Source: Streptomyces rugosispiralis (GTDB taxonomy: Bacteria > Actinomycetota > Actinomycetes > Streptomycetales > Streptomycetaceae). From it: a stretch of 64,000 nucleotides of DNA. Location of the stretch: contig NZ_JANIAA010000007.1 in assembly GCF_024505145.1 (NCBI RefSeq), positions 124,001 to 188,000 of the forward strand, read 5' to 3'. The position numbers and the translations under genes were made by a program. Positions 25,267 through 32,897 of the stretch are shown piece after piece. The notes under the pieces are model-generated. The model saw nothing but the letters and a program-made list of their open reading frames with translations, was not told the origin of the DNA and ran no database searches. Every line of letters begins with the position of its first letter. The stretch's first letter is position 1.

Positions 25267-25430
25267 GGGGCACCTCCACGATGACGGCCGACGAACGGCA
25301 TCGACAACTCACCGTGAAACTTAAGGATGGCGCGGATCCGGGACCATCGACAGCTGTCACGCATCCGTGGCCGGGATCTCAGACATCTGTATGAGAATGT
25401 GGGAGGCGAAAGCGGGAAGAGGCGGGACCC

Positions 25431-26726
25431 ATGCGCGACGACTACCAGCAGCTGGTGGACGAGATCACGGCGGTGCTCCGGGCACCCGCGACCCTGGAGA
25501 ACCGCGACTTCGCACTGATCGCCTTCGGCGCCCAGGACAGCGAGGACAGCGATGACACGGCGGAGCCCGCGCTGGACCCGGTGCGCACCCGCTCGATCCT
25601 CCAGCGCCGCTCGACGGCGGCGGTGCGGGCCTGGTTCGAGGCGTTCGGGATCGCCCGAGCGCAGGCGCCGCTGCGGATCCCGCCCGACCCGGCGGCCGGG
25701 GTGTTCATGGGCCGCATCTGTCTGCCCGTCCGGCACCGCGGGGTGGTGCACGGCTATGTCTGGCTGCTGGACGACGGCCATCTCGCCGATCTCGAGCTGG
25801 GCGGCCCGGCGGGCGCGCGGGACCCCCGGCTGGCCCGCGCGATGGAGACCGCGGATCGCATCGGGGCGCTGCTGGCGGCCGAGGCGCGGGCCGGGGAGGA
25901 GCTCGGTGGGCTGCTGCGGGATGCGCTGACCGGGCCGCCGGCCGGGCGGGACGCCGCCCGCTCCGGGCTGCGGGCCGCGCTGCGCGGAGCGGCCGACGGG
26001 CCGCTGGCGCTGGTGGCGGTGGTGCCGTGGACGCCGGGGACCGGTGAGGACGCCGACCATCCGGGCCTGCCTCATCTGCCGGGCATCGTGGCCGCGTGCG
26101 CGCTGCCGGGGGACGCGGCGGCGGGGTCGTCAGGGGCGCCCGGGGTGGCCCGGACGGCCGGAGCGGCCGGGGCGGGGCTGGCGGCGCTGGTCCGGCTGCG
26201 TGCGGCCGCGGCCCTGGACCCGGCCCGCGCGACGGCCGAGCAACTGCTGCGCTCGCCCCGGGCCACGGCGGGGGGCAGGGGCCCGGGGAGCCTGGTGCCG
26301 CCCAGGGCCGCCGCCGGGGTCAGCGCGCCCCGGCGCGGTCTCGAGGATCTGCCCGCCGCCTGGCAGGAGGCGCTGGCCGCCGCGCGGGCGGCGCACGCCG
26401 ACAGCCACCTGGGCCCGGTCGCGGAGTGGTCCGCCATCGGCCCGTACCGACTGCTGGCCGCGCTGCCCGCGCTGCCGCCCGACGCCGCCGTACGGCCGCT
26501 GCTCGAGCCCGCGCACGCCGAACTCGCCCGCACCGCCGAGACCTTCCTCGACTGCGCGGGCCAGGCCGGGCGCACCGCCCAGCGGCTGGGCATCCACCGG
26601 CAGACGCTGTACTACCGGCTCTCGCGGGTGCGGCAGCTGACCGGTCTCGACCTGGACGCGGGCGAGGACCGGCTGCTGCTCCATATGACGCTGAAGGCGG
26701 CACGGCTGGGGCCGCCGGGGGGCTGA
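25431..26726 (+). CDS. PucR-family transcriptional regulator, probable proline-catabolism activator
   Basis: This 431-residue regulator has a C-terminal PucR-type helix-turn-helix, TAQRLGIHRQTLYYRLSRVRQLTGLDL, near residues 383-407. It starts at ATG 25431 after AAGAGGCGGG. The N-terminal half contains a GAF-like region (VFMGRICLPVRHRGVVHGYVWLLDDG). The centre is an Ala/Gly/Pro-rich low-complexity stretch (about 225-305) atypical of the family's usual GGDEF-like central domain. The gene is transcribed away from the proline dehydrogenase-pruA operon, and members of this family commonly activate the neighbouring catabolic genes in response to substrate. Control of proline use is therefore inferred from position. 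Confidence 0.88.
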   Translation: MRDDYQQLVDEITAVLRAPATLENRDFALIAFGAQDSEDSDDTAEPALDPVRTRSILQRRSTAAVRAWFEAFGIARAQAPLRIPPDPAAGVFMGRICLPVRHRGVVHGYVWLLDDGHLADLELGGPAGARDPRLARAMETADRIGALLAAEARAGEELGGLLRDALTGPPAGRDAARSGLRAALRGAADGPLALVAVVPWTPGTGEDADHPGLPHLPGIVAACALPGDAAAGSSGAPGVARTAGAAGAGLAALVRLRAAAALDPARATAEQLLRSPRATAGGRGPGSLVPPRAAAGVSAPRRGLEDLPAAWQEALAAARAAHADSHLGPVAEWSAIGPYRLLAALPALPPDAAVRPLLEPAHAELARTAETFLDCAGQAGRTAQRLGIHRQTLYYRLSRVRQLTGLDLDAGEDRLLLHMTLKAARLGPPGG

Positions 26727-26734
26727 GCCCTGGA

Positions 26735-27376
26735 TCAGCCTTCGGGGGCATCCGGGGCGTTCGGGGCATCATGGGCATCCGGGGCGTCCGGGGCGTCGCC
26801 GACGATCCGGCGCATCGCCTCGACGAGGTCATGGGCGCTGGGCATGAGGCCGGGGTCGATGGCCATCTGGACGACCATCCCGCTCACCAGCGTCATATAG
26901 AACGAGCCCATGACCCGGGAGGTCTCCTCGTCCACATCGCGCTCGTCGATGCCGTGGATCAGCCCCACCAGCCCCTGGCGCCCCTCCGGTTGGGCCCGGC
27001 CGAAGGCGGCGCGCAGCTCGGGGTCGTGTCGAACCTGGAGGATGGCCTCCAACTGCGAGCGCCACACCGCCTGGTGCTTGTCGAACAGCTCGAGCACCCG
27101 GGTCCAGCGGGCCTCGAACCGCTCCCGCAGCCCGGTGTCCGGGCCCTCGCCCGCCGGGGCGTCCGCCTCGAAGGACCGCTCGACATCATCGGCCCAGTCA
27201 CCCATGGAGGCGAAGAGCGCCTCCCGCATCAGGGCGTCCTTGGAGCCGTAGTGGTAGCCGATGGAGGCCAGATTGGCACCCGAGGCGGCCACGATGTCCC
27301 GCGCCGTCGTACGGGACCAGCCCTTCTCCTCAAGACAGCGCTTGGCCCCGGCCAGCAGATCCTCTCGATGTCCCAT
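26735..27376 (-). CDS. TetR-family repressor of the divergent efflux gene
   Basis: This 213-residue TetR regulator starts at ATG 27376 (MGHREDLLAGAKRC); an upstream in-frame ATG at 27400 is less likely. The helix-turn-helix is TTARDIVAASGANLASIGYHYGSKDAL, near residues 23-49. The C-terminal ligand domain contains an unusual Trp-rich helix (RWTRVLELFDKHQAVWRSQ). The last 20 residues are a short DAPDA/NAPDA repeat. It is divergent from an MFS exporter, and the 148 bp between them are dominated by nine 13-bp repeats whose core is TAGACGNNCGTAC. It almost certainly represses the exporter and itself, with release by an unknown compound. The stop is 8 bp from that of pucR, tail to tail. Confidence 0.92.
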   Translation of the reverse strand: MGHREDLLAGAKRCLEEKGWSRTTARDIVAASGANLASIGYHYGSKDALMREALFASMGDWADDVERSFEADAPAGEGPDTGLRERFEARWTRVLELFDKHQAVWRSQLEAILQVRHDPELRAAFGRAQPEGRQGLVGLIHGIDERDVDEETSRVMGSFYMTLVSGMVVQMAIDPGLMPSAHDLVEAMRRIVGDAPDAPDAHDAPNAPDAPEG

Positions 27377-27397
27377 GGCGCCAGGGTATCCCGATCC

Positions 27398-27514
27398 CAT
27401 ACGACCGTCCTAGACGGATGTACTAGACGGACGTACTAGACGGACGTACTAGACGAATGTCTCACACGCATGTTTTACACGGTCGTACTAGACGCTTGTT
27501 TAAGACGCTCGTAT
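27398..27514. promoter_or_regulatory. Array of nine 13-bp operator-like direct repeats
   Basis: Nine in-phase 13-nt units fill the tetR-MFS divergent region, starting at 27398, 27411, 27424, 27437, 27450, 27463, 27476, 27489 and 27502. Units two to four are TAGACGGATGTAC, TAGACGGACGTAC and TAGACGGACGTAC; the outer units are degenerate. Each junction makes a partial dyad (TAGACG..CGTACTA). This looks like a cooperative TetR binding array covering both promoters. Confidence 0.8.
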
Positions 27515-27517
27515 AGT
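27489..27517 (+). promoter_or_regulatory. Predicted promoter of the MFS exporter, giving a leaderless mRNA
   Basis: A -35-like TAGACG (27489-27494), a 17-bp spacer and TATAGT (27512-27517) lie just before the ATG at 27525. Transcription would begin at or beside the A of the ATG, consistent with the absence of any ribosome site. The -35 and spacer are inside the repeat array. Confidence 0.6.
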
Positions 27518-27524
27518 CCTCGCC

Positions 27525-29114
27525 ATGACCTCGACTTCCACCGGCCCGCGCGCCGGACGCAGGGAATGGACCGCCTTCGTGGTCCTGATGCTTCCGCTCC
27601 TCCTGGTCTCCATGGATGTGTCGGTGCTGTACTTCGCGGTGCCGGCCATCAGCCGGGAACTGCACCCCAGTTCCACCCAGCAGCTGTGGATCTTCGACAT
27701 CTACGCCTTCGCCCTCGCCGGGCTGCTCATCACCATGGGAGCGCTGGGCGACCGCTTCGGACGGCGGAAGCTGCTGCTGTTCGGGGCCGCGGCCTTCGGC
27801 GCCGCGTCCGTCGCGGCGGCGTACGCGCAGAGCGCCGAGATGCTCATCGCCGCACGGGCGGTGCTCGGGATCGGCGGCGCCACGCTGATGCCCTCGACGA
27901 TGGCGCTGGTCCGCAACCTCTTCCTGGACGAGAAGCAGCGGGCCAAGGCGATCGCGATCTGGTCGTCGGCCATGGCGGGCGGTGTCGCGCTGGGCTCGGT
28001 GCTGAGCGGAGTGATGATCGAGCACTTCTGGTGGGGCTCGGTCTTCCTGATCAACGTCCCGGCGATGGTCCTGCTGCTGGCGCTGGTGCCGCTCCTGGTG
28101 CCGGAGTTCAAGGACCCCGCGCCCGGGGCGTTCGATCTGCCGAGCGTGCCGCTGTCGATGGCCGCGGTGCTGCCGGTGATCTACGGCCTGAAGAAGATCG
28201 CCGCGGACAACGGCGTCGGCCTGATCCCGGTGCTGTCCATCGTGGCCGGTCTCGCGATCGGCGCCGTCTTCGTACGGCGCCAGCGCACCCGGCGCGACGC
28301 GATGATCAGCCCGGAGCTGTTCCACCACCGCGGCTTCGGCCCGTCGATCGCGCTCAACGCGCTGGCCACCTTCGCCATGATGGGCTCGGCCTACTTCACC
28401 ACCCAGTATCTGCAGTCGGTGCTCGGCAAGGGCGCGCTGGAGGCGGCGCTGTGGAGCCTGGCCCCGTCCGTCTGCGTCGCCATCGCCGGGCCGGCGGCGG
28501 CCGCGGCGGTCCAGCGCGGCGCCAACCGGGCGTATGTGATCGGCGCGGGCTTCGCGACCGCGGCCATCGGCTACGGGGTTCTGGCCCTGGCAGGTACGGA
28601 CGCGCTGTGGACCGTGCTGATCGGCGCCGCCGTCCTGGCCAGCGGGATCGTCGCGGTGATGTCGCTGGTCACCGACCTGGCGATCGGCACCGTCCCGCCG
28701 AAGCGGGCGGGTTCGGCGGCCGCGCTGCTGGAGACGGGCCAGGAGTTCGGCGGGGCGATGGGCATGGCGGTGCTCGGCAGCGTCGGCACCGCCGTCTACC
28801 GAAGCGATGTCAAGGACTCGCTGGGCGCCGGGCTGCCCGCCGACGCGTTCGACCAGGTGCGCGAGACGCTGGGCGCGGCCGCCGCGGTGGCGGGTTCGCT
28901 GAAGGGGCGGGCCGGGGAGCAGCTGCTGGAGGCGGCGCGGGAGGCGTTCACCCACGGGATGCGGATCGCGTGCGGGGCGGGGGCGGTGGTGCTGGTGGCG
29001 GGCGCGATCCTGGCCCTGGTGACGCTGCGCCGGGTCGGTGCGGAGAACGCCGGGCCGCCGACCGTCGAGGACGCGGCCTCGGCCGGCGCGGACGCGGCGG
29101 TGCCCGGTCGCTGA
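27525..29114 (+). CDS. MFS drug-resistance transporter, DHA2 (14-TM) family
   Basis: This 529-residue proton-driven multidrug exporter of the inner membrane has about 14 predicted helices. The first helix reads FVVLMLPLLLVSMDVSVLYFAVPA, the DHA2 motif-D region. Loop 2-3 has GALGDRFGRRKLL (motif A). Motif C-like GIGGATLMPSTMALVRNLF follows, and an extended central loop is present (KDPAPGAFDLPSVPL). It resembles SmvA/QacA-type quaternary-ammonium and dye exporters. There is no Shine-Dalgarno sequence before ATG 27525. Expression is presumably repressed by the divergent TetR protein through the 13-bp array. The true substrate is not deducible. A very long hairpin follows. Confidence 0.94.
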   Translation: MTSTSTGPRAGRREWTAFVVLMLPLLLVSMDVSVLYFAVPAISRELHPSSTQQLWIFDIYAFALAGLLITMGALGDRFGRRKLLLFGAAAFGAASVAAAYAQSAEMLIAARAVLGIGGATLMPSTMALVRNLFLDEKQRAKAIAIWSSAMAGGVALGSVLSGVMIEHFWWGSVFLINVPAMVLLLALVPLLVPEFKDPAPGAFDLPSVPLSMAAVLPVIYGLKKIAADNGVGLIPVLSIVAGLAIGAVFVRRQRTRRDAMISPELFHHRGFGPSIALNALATFAMMGSAYFTTQYLQSVLGKGALEAALWSLAPSVCVAIAGPAAAAAVQRGANRAYVIGAGFATAAIGYGVLALAGTDALWTVLIGAAVLASGIVAVMSLVTDLAIGTVPPKRAGSAAALLETGQEFGGAMGMAVLGSVGTAVYRSDVKDSLGAGLPADAFDQVRETLGAAAAVAGSLKGRAGEQLLEAAREAFTHGMRIACGAGAVVLVAGAILALVTLRRVGAENAGPPTVEDAASAGADAAVPGR

Positions 29115-29124
29115 GCCGGGACGT

Positions 29125-29170
29125 AACGCCTGTTGGGGACCCCATCGCGGTGGGGTCCCCAACAGGCGTT
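29125..29170 (+). terminator. Terminator of the MFS gene
   Basis: A perfect 20-bp stem (29125-29144 with 29151-29170, loop TCGCGG), AACGCCTGTTGGGGACCCCA paired with its complement, begins 11 bp after the stop. It is exceptionally long. Confidence 0.85.
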
Positions 29171-29315
29171 GCGTCTCGGGCGAGTTGACCGCACCGTACG
29201 CGTTTCCTCGAACACCGCGGCAACCATTCCCCGCCCGGCGGCAACCAGAGGACGGCGGCCGGACACGGCGGCCAGAGGGCTGAGCAGCCACCCCACGCGA
29301 GAGGAGTGACGCACC

Positions 29316-30272
29316 GTGCGCATCACCAGAGCGTTAGCGGCGGCCGGGCTCGCCGCCGCCTTCCTGATCGGCGCGGCCTACGCACCGCAGGCCGTCGCCG
29401 GCGAACTGCCGGGCGACACCAGGTTCTTCAACCACCCGGACTCGCTCGTCAACAAGTGGGTCGCCGCCAATCCGGGCGACTCCCGGCAGCCGCGCATCGC
29501 CTCGCGGATCGCCAGTCAGCCCCAGGCCGTGTGGTTCTCCCGGTACTCCCCCGCGACCGTCACCGAGGACGTCCGCAAGGTCACCTCCGCCGCCTCCGCC
29601 AAGGGCCAGACCCCGGTTCTGGTGACGTATGAGATCCCCAATCGCGACTGCGGCGGGGCCTCCGCGGGCGGCGCGCCCGACCTCGCGAGCTATGACGCAT
29701 GGGTGCGCGGCTTCGCCGCCGGGCTGGGCAGCGGGCCCGCCGTCATCATCCTCGAACCCGACTCGATCGCGCTCATCAGCTGCCTCTCGGCCACCGAGCT
29801 GAGCGGCCGCTACGCCGCACTGGCCCGCGCCGCCACCGCCATCCACGGCGCGAACCCCAACGCCCGGGTGTACTTCGACGCCGGTCACTCCGCCTGGAAC
29901 AGCGCCGCCGTCCAAGCGACGCGGCTCCGCTCGGCCGGGGTGCTGACCAGCGGCGACGGCATCTACAGCAATGTCTCCAACTTCCGCCGCACCGCCGATG
30001 AGGTGGCCTTCGCCAAGAGCGTGCTCGCCCAGTTCGGCACCTCCTCCGGGCTCACCGCCGTCATCGACACCAGCCGCAACGGCAACGGCCCCGCCCCCGA
30101 CAACGCCTGGTGCGACCCGCACGGCCGCAAGGTCGGCGAGAACCCCACGGCGAACACGGGCGACCCGGCCATCGACGCCTACCTCTGGGTCAAGCCCCCG
30201 GGCGAAGTCGACGGCTGCGCGGGTCCTGCGGGCACCTTCGCACCGGACTACGCCTACGAGCTGGCGGGCTGA
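29316..30272 (+). CDS. Secreted GH6-family cellulase (endoglucanase), TTA-containing
   Basis: This glycoside hydrolase family 6 enzyme cleaves beta-1,4-glucan. GTG 29316 follows GAGAGGAG. A signal peptide (MRITRALAAAG to APQAVAG, about 28 residues) is followed by a single catalytic domain; the total is 318 residues with no carbohydrate-binding module or linker. Family motifs are YEIPNRDCGGASAGG, the catalytic acid in IILEPDSIALISC, VYFDAGHSAW, IDTSRNGNG, WCDPHGRKVG and YLWVKPPGEVDGC. Codon 7 (29334-29336) is TTA, so translation should depend on the bldA tRNA and be late. Flanking efflux genes are unrelated in function. A remodelling role on the organism's own cellulose-like glucan is possible. 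Confidence 0.94.
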   Translation: MRITRALAAAGLAAAFLIGAAYAPQAVAGELPGDTRFFNHPDSLVNKWVAANPGDSRQPRIASRIASQPQAVWFSRYSPATVTEDVRKVTSAASAKGQTPVLVTYEIPNRDCGGASAGGAPDLASYDAWVRGFAAGLGSGPAVIILEPDSIALISCLSATELSGRYAALARAATAIHGANPNARVYFDAGHSAWNSAAVQATRLRSAGVLTSGDGIYSNVSNFRRTADEVAFAKSVLAQFGTSSGLTAVIDTSRNGNGPAPDNAWCDPHGRKVGENPTANTGDPAIDAYLWVKPPGEVDGCAGPAGTFAPDYAYELAG

Positions 30273-30298
30273 GAGCACACGACCAGGACCGGGCCGCG

Positions 30299-30342
30299 CC
30301 CGGAGGCCCTCCGCTCCGGCCGTGGAGCGGGGGGCCTCCGGG
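30299..30342. terminator. Terminator between the cellulase and MFS genes
   Basis: CCCGGAGGCCCTCCGCTCC pairs with GGAGCGGGGGGCCTCCGGG (19 bp, one wobble, 6-nt loop) between convergent genes. It probably works in both directions. Confidence 0.8.
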
Positions 30343-30355
30343 GCGCGGGGCGATA

Positions 30356-31849
30356 TCAGCCCAGGTGGGCGGGGAGCGGGGTGGCGTCTTTGGTGCCGGG
30401 GTCGCGTACCGGGCGTGGGGTGTTCATCAGCAGGGCCACGACCACCGCGGCGCCCACGAGGATCGAGGACGAGACGACGAAGGCGTGTGAGAAGCCCTCG
30501 ACCAGACCGGCCTTGGCGGTCCGGGGTGTCATCCGCCGGGCGTGTGAGGCCATGTAGTCGGAGGTCGCGCTGGTGGCGATGGTGTTGAGCATCGCCGTGC
30601 CGATCGAACCGCCGATCTGCTGGGCGGTGTTGACGGTGGCGGAGGCGACGCCCGCGTCCCCCGCCCCCACGCCATGGGTCGCGTAGTTCATCGAGGGCGC
30701 CATCACCAGGCCCATGCCGAAGCCGACCAGGAGCTCGGCGGGCAGCACCCCCGCCGCGTACGAGCTGTCGACGTCCAGGGGCACCAGCAGGACGACCCCG
30801 ATGGCCGCGATCAGCAGACCGGGGGCCACCAGCACCCGCGGCGGCACCTTGGGGATGAGGCGGGAGGCGACGCCGCCCGCGCCGATCAGCACCGCCCCGG
30901 TCATCGGCAGGAACGCCACCCCGGTGAGCAGCGCCGAGTACCCCTTGACGATCTGCATGTAGTACGTGAGGAAGAGGAACATCGCGAACATGCCGACCAC
31001 CGAGAGGCCGACCGCCAGATAGGCGCTGCCACGGGTGCGGTCCGCCACCACGCGCGGCGGCAGCAGTGGCCGCGCCACGCTCCGCTCCACCATGACGAAG
31101 GCGAGGAGCAGCACCGCGCCCAGGATGAGCAGCCCGGTCACCAGCCGGGAGTCCCAGCCCTCGGACTCGGCCTCGCTGCATCCGTAGACCACGGCCACCA
31201 GCCCGCACACCGCCAGCACCACACCGGGGATGTCGAAGCGGGCACGGCCCTCGACGCGGGTGTCGGTGGGCAGCACGGACCAGCTGACGGCGGCGGCGGC
31301 GACGGCGATCGGCACATTGACGTACAGGCACCAGCGCCAGTCGAGGTACTCGGTCAGCAGCCCGCCGACGACCAGTCCGATCGCACCGCCGCCCGCCGCG
31401 ATCGCGCCGAAGATGCCGAACGCCTTGGCGCGCTCACGGGGCTCGGTGAAGTTCACCGCGAGCAGCGACAGCGCCGAGGGGGCGAGCAGCGCGGCGAACG
31501 CTCCCTGCAGAGCGCGGGCCGCGAGCAGCACCTCGAAACCGGAGGCGGCGCCGCCGAGCGCGGAGGCCCCGGCGAACCCCAGCAGGCCGATGAGGAAGGT
31601 GCGCTTACGGCCGGTGTAGTCCGCGATCCGGCCGCCGAGCAGCAGCAGACTGCCGAACGCCAGGGTGTAGGCGGTGATGACCCACTGCCGGTCGCCGTCG
31701 GAGATGCCGAGGTCCTTCTGGGCCGACGGCAGGGCGATGTTCACGATGGTGATGTCGAGGACGATCATCAGCTGGGCCAGGCCGATGAAGACGAGGGCGA
31801 GCCAGCGCCGGGGGTTGGCTTGTGGCGGCGCGTCTGAGGGCTGGGACAT
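30356..31849 (-). CDS. MFS drug-resistance transporter, DHA2 (EmrB/QacA-type)
   Basis: This 497-residue multidrug exporter has about 14 membrane helices. ATG 31849 (MSQPSDAPPQ) follows AAAGGCATC. A TTG reading nine codons longer exists. Helix 1 reads LAQLMIVLDITIVNIALPSA, a textbook DHA2 signature. GGRIADYTGRKRTFL is motif A and ALQGAFAALLAPSALSLL motif C-like. VLVAPGLLIAAIGV and ATVNTAQQIGGSIGTAMLNTIA occur late in the chain. It is the second gene of an operon behind a TetR regulator (44-bp gap) and therefore is likely controlled through the palindrome at 32711-32743. The substrate is unknown; intrinsic resistance or export of a self-made metabolite are both possible. Confidence 0.94.
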   Translation of the reverse strand: MSQPSDAPPQANPRRWLALVFIGLAQLMIVLDITIVNIALPSAQKDLGISDGDRQWVITAYTLAFGSLLLLGGRIADYTGRKRTFLIGLLGFAGASALGGAASGFEVLLAARALQGAFAALLAPSALSLLAVNFTEPRERAKAFGIFGAIAAGGGAIGLVVGGLLTEYLDWRWCLYVNVPIAVAAAAVSWSVLPTDTRVEGRARFDIPGVVLAVCGLVAVVYGCSEAESEGWDSRLVTGLLILGAVLLLAFVMVERSVARPLLPPRVVADRTRGSAYLAVGLSVVGMFAMFLFLTYYMQIVKGYSALLTGVAFLPMTGAVLIGAGGVASRLIPKVPPRVLVAPGLLIAAIGVVLLVPLDVDSSYAAGVLPAELLVGFGMGLVMAPSMNYATHGVGAGDAGVASATVNTAQQIGGSIGTAMLNTIATSATSDYMASHARRMTPRTAKAGLVEGFSHAFVVSSSILVGAAVVVALLMNTPRPVRDPGTKDATPLPAHLG

Positions 31850-31893
31850 GACGATGCCTTTCTGGTCTTGCGACAAGGCGAGCGGAGAGGAGG

Positions 31894-32679
31894 TCAGGCG
31901 GGGTCTGTGCCGGGGTCGGCGTCGGCTTCCCGGACGTCGTGGACGTCGTGGACGTCGGCTTCCCGGACGTCGTGGACGTCGTGGACGTCGTCGATCACTC
32001 GCTCCCGGATGCGCCTGAACGCCTCCGCGTCGACGGCCGGGCCGCCGAGCGGGGTGGTGGGGCGCGGGGAGCCGGTGGGGCGCAACCCGTCGACGTAGAC
32101 ATCCAGTTGGCGATGGGCGAGGGCGTCATCGGGGGCGAACCGGCCGCCGCCGGGCAGCGGCCGGGTCAGCCGGATGATCATCAGCGTGATGTCGCCGAAG
32201 ACGACATCACTCCGGACCAGCCCCTGCGCCTGGGCGCGCAGGAGCATCGCGTCGATCGAGTCGACGGCGTCGCCGGGGACGCTGTCGAGGATCTCGTCCA
32301 CGGTGAACCCGCCCAGCAGTGCGGGCATCACCGAGCCGATCTTGAGATCGAGGGCGGCGTGCATGAAGCGGCGCAGCGCGAGACAGGGGTCGCCCTCCTC
32401 GGCGGCGGCCCGGCTCGCGGCCTCGACCAGCGCGGTCAGCACCTCGATGGCGACCCCTCGGTGCAGGTCGGCACGGTGCGGAAAGCGCCGGTAGAGGGTC
32501 GCGATGCCGACCCCGGCGCGCCGGGCTATCTCATCCAGCGGCGCATCCGGCCCCTGATCGGCGAAGACCTCGCGGGCGGCGCGCAGGATCTGATCCCGGT
32601 TGCGCCGCGCGTCGGCGCGCATGGGGGGCGACGGGACGCCGGCAAGGGCGTCGGCGTCGGTCTCAGCCTCTGCGGACAC
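31894..32679 (-). CDS. TetR-family regulator of the downstream efflux gene
   Basis: This 261-residue TetR regulator starts at GTG 32679 (MSAEAETDAD) with CAGGAGAG 4-5 nt upstream. A longer reading would start inside the operator. The helix-turn-helix is PLDEIARRAGVGIATLYRRFPHRADLH. The C-terminal domain contains FTVDEILDSVPGDAVDSIDAMLLRAQAQG. The last 28 residues or so are a repeat of HDVHDVREAD arising from a 33-nt DNA duplication. The promoter region is a 33-bp palindrome, so autoregulation and regulation of the co-transcribed exporter are expected. Confidence 0.92.
   Translation of the reverse strand: MSAEAETDADALAGVPSPPMRADARRNRDQILRAAREVFADQGPDAPLDEIARRAGVGIATLYRRFPHRADLHRGVAIEVLTALVEAASRAAAEEGDPCLALRRFMHAALDLKIGSVMPALLGGFTVDEILDSVPGDAVDSIDAMLLRAQAQGLVRSDVVFGDITLMIIRLTRPLPGGGRFAPDDALAHRQLDVYVDGLRPTGSPRPTTPLGGPAVDAEAFRRIRERVIDDVHDVHDVREADVHDVHDVREADADPGTDPA
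31921..31986 (-). repeat. Perfect 33-nt tandem duplication in the tetR 3' end
   Basis: Units 31921-31953 and 31954-31986 are identical and encode an 11-residue HDVHDVREADV repeat just before the stop codon. Confidence 0.95.
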
Positions 32680-32710
32680 GGGACTCTCCTGACAGCACGG
32701 CACATACCTA

Positions 32711-32743
32711 CAGCTATGTGGAGAAATTTTCTCCACATAGCTG
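32711..32743. promoter_or_regulatory. TetR operator palindrome
   Basis: CAGCTATGTGGAGAAA and its exact reverse complement flank a single central T (two 16-nt arms). It lies 32 bp upstream of the tetR start codon and is by far the most AT-rich local segment, so it very probably overlaps the promoter and is the operator. Confidence 0.85.
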
Positions 32744-32834
32744 TGAGCGTAGCGAGCCCACCGCCATTATTCAACACACGATGAAAAAGATCCGGAACCC
32801 CTCCGACATGCCCCGCTGCCATGGATGCACAAAG

Positions 32835-32876
32835 ACCTGGGCCCGGCCCCCGCCGAAGCGGGGACCGGGCCCAGGT
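32835..32876 (-). terminator. serA terminator
   Basis: ACCTGGGCCCGG pairs with CCGGGCCCAGGT around an inner CCCCGC-CGAA-GCGGGG stem, followed on the minus strand by CTTTGTG. It begins 21 bp past serA. Confidence 0.85.
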
Positions 32877-32897
32877 GGGTGATTTCGCCTACGCGGC

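Noticed and set aside
25074..26075. 333-residue minus-strand frame between proline dehydrogenase and pucR
   Set aside because: Shadow frame; both flanking genes have domain signatures and ribosome sites in other frames.
27398..27514. The 13-bp repeats considered as a CRISPR array
   Set aside because: Units are directly adjacent with no spacers, are only 13 nt long and sit between a tetR gene and its efflux target. No cas genes are near.
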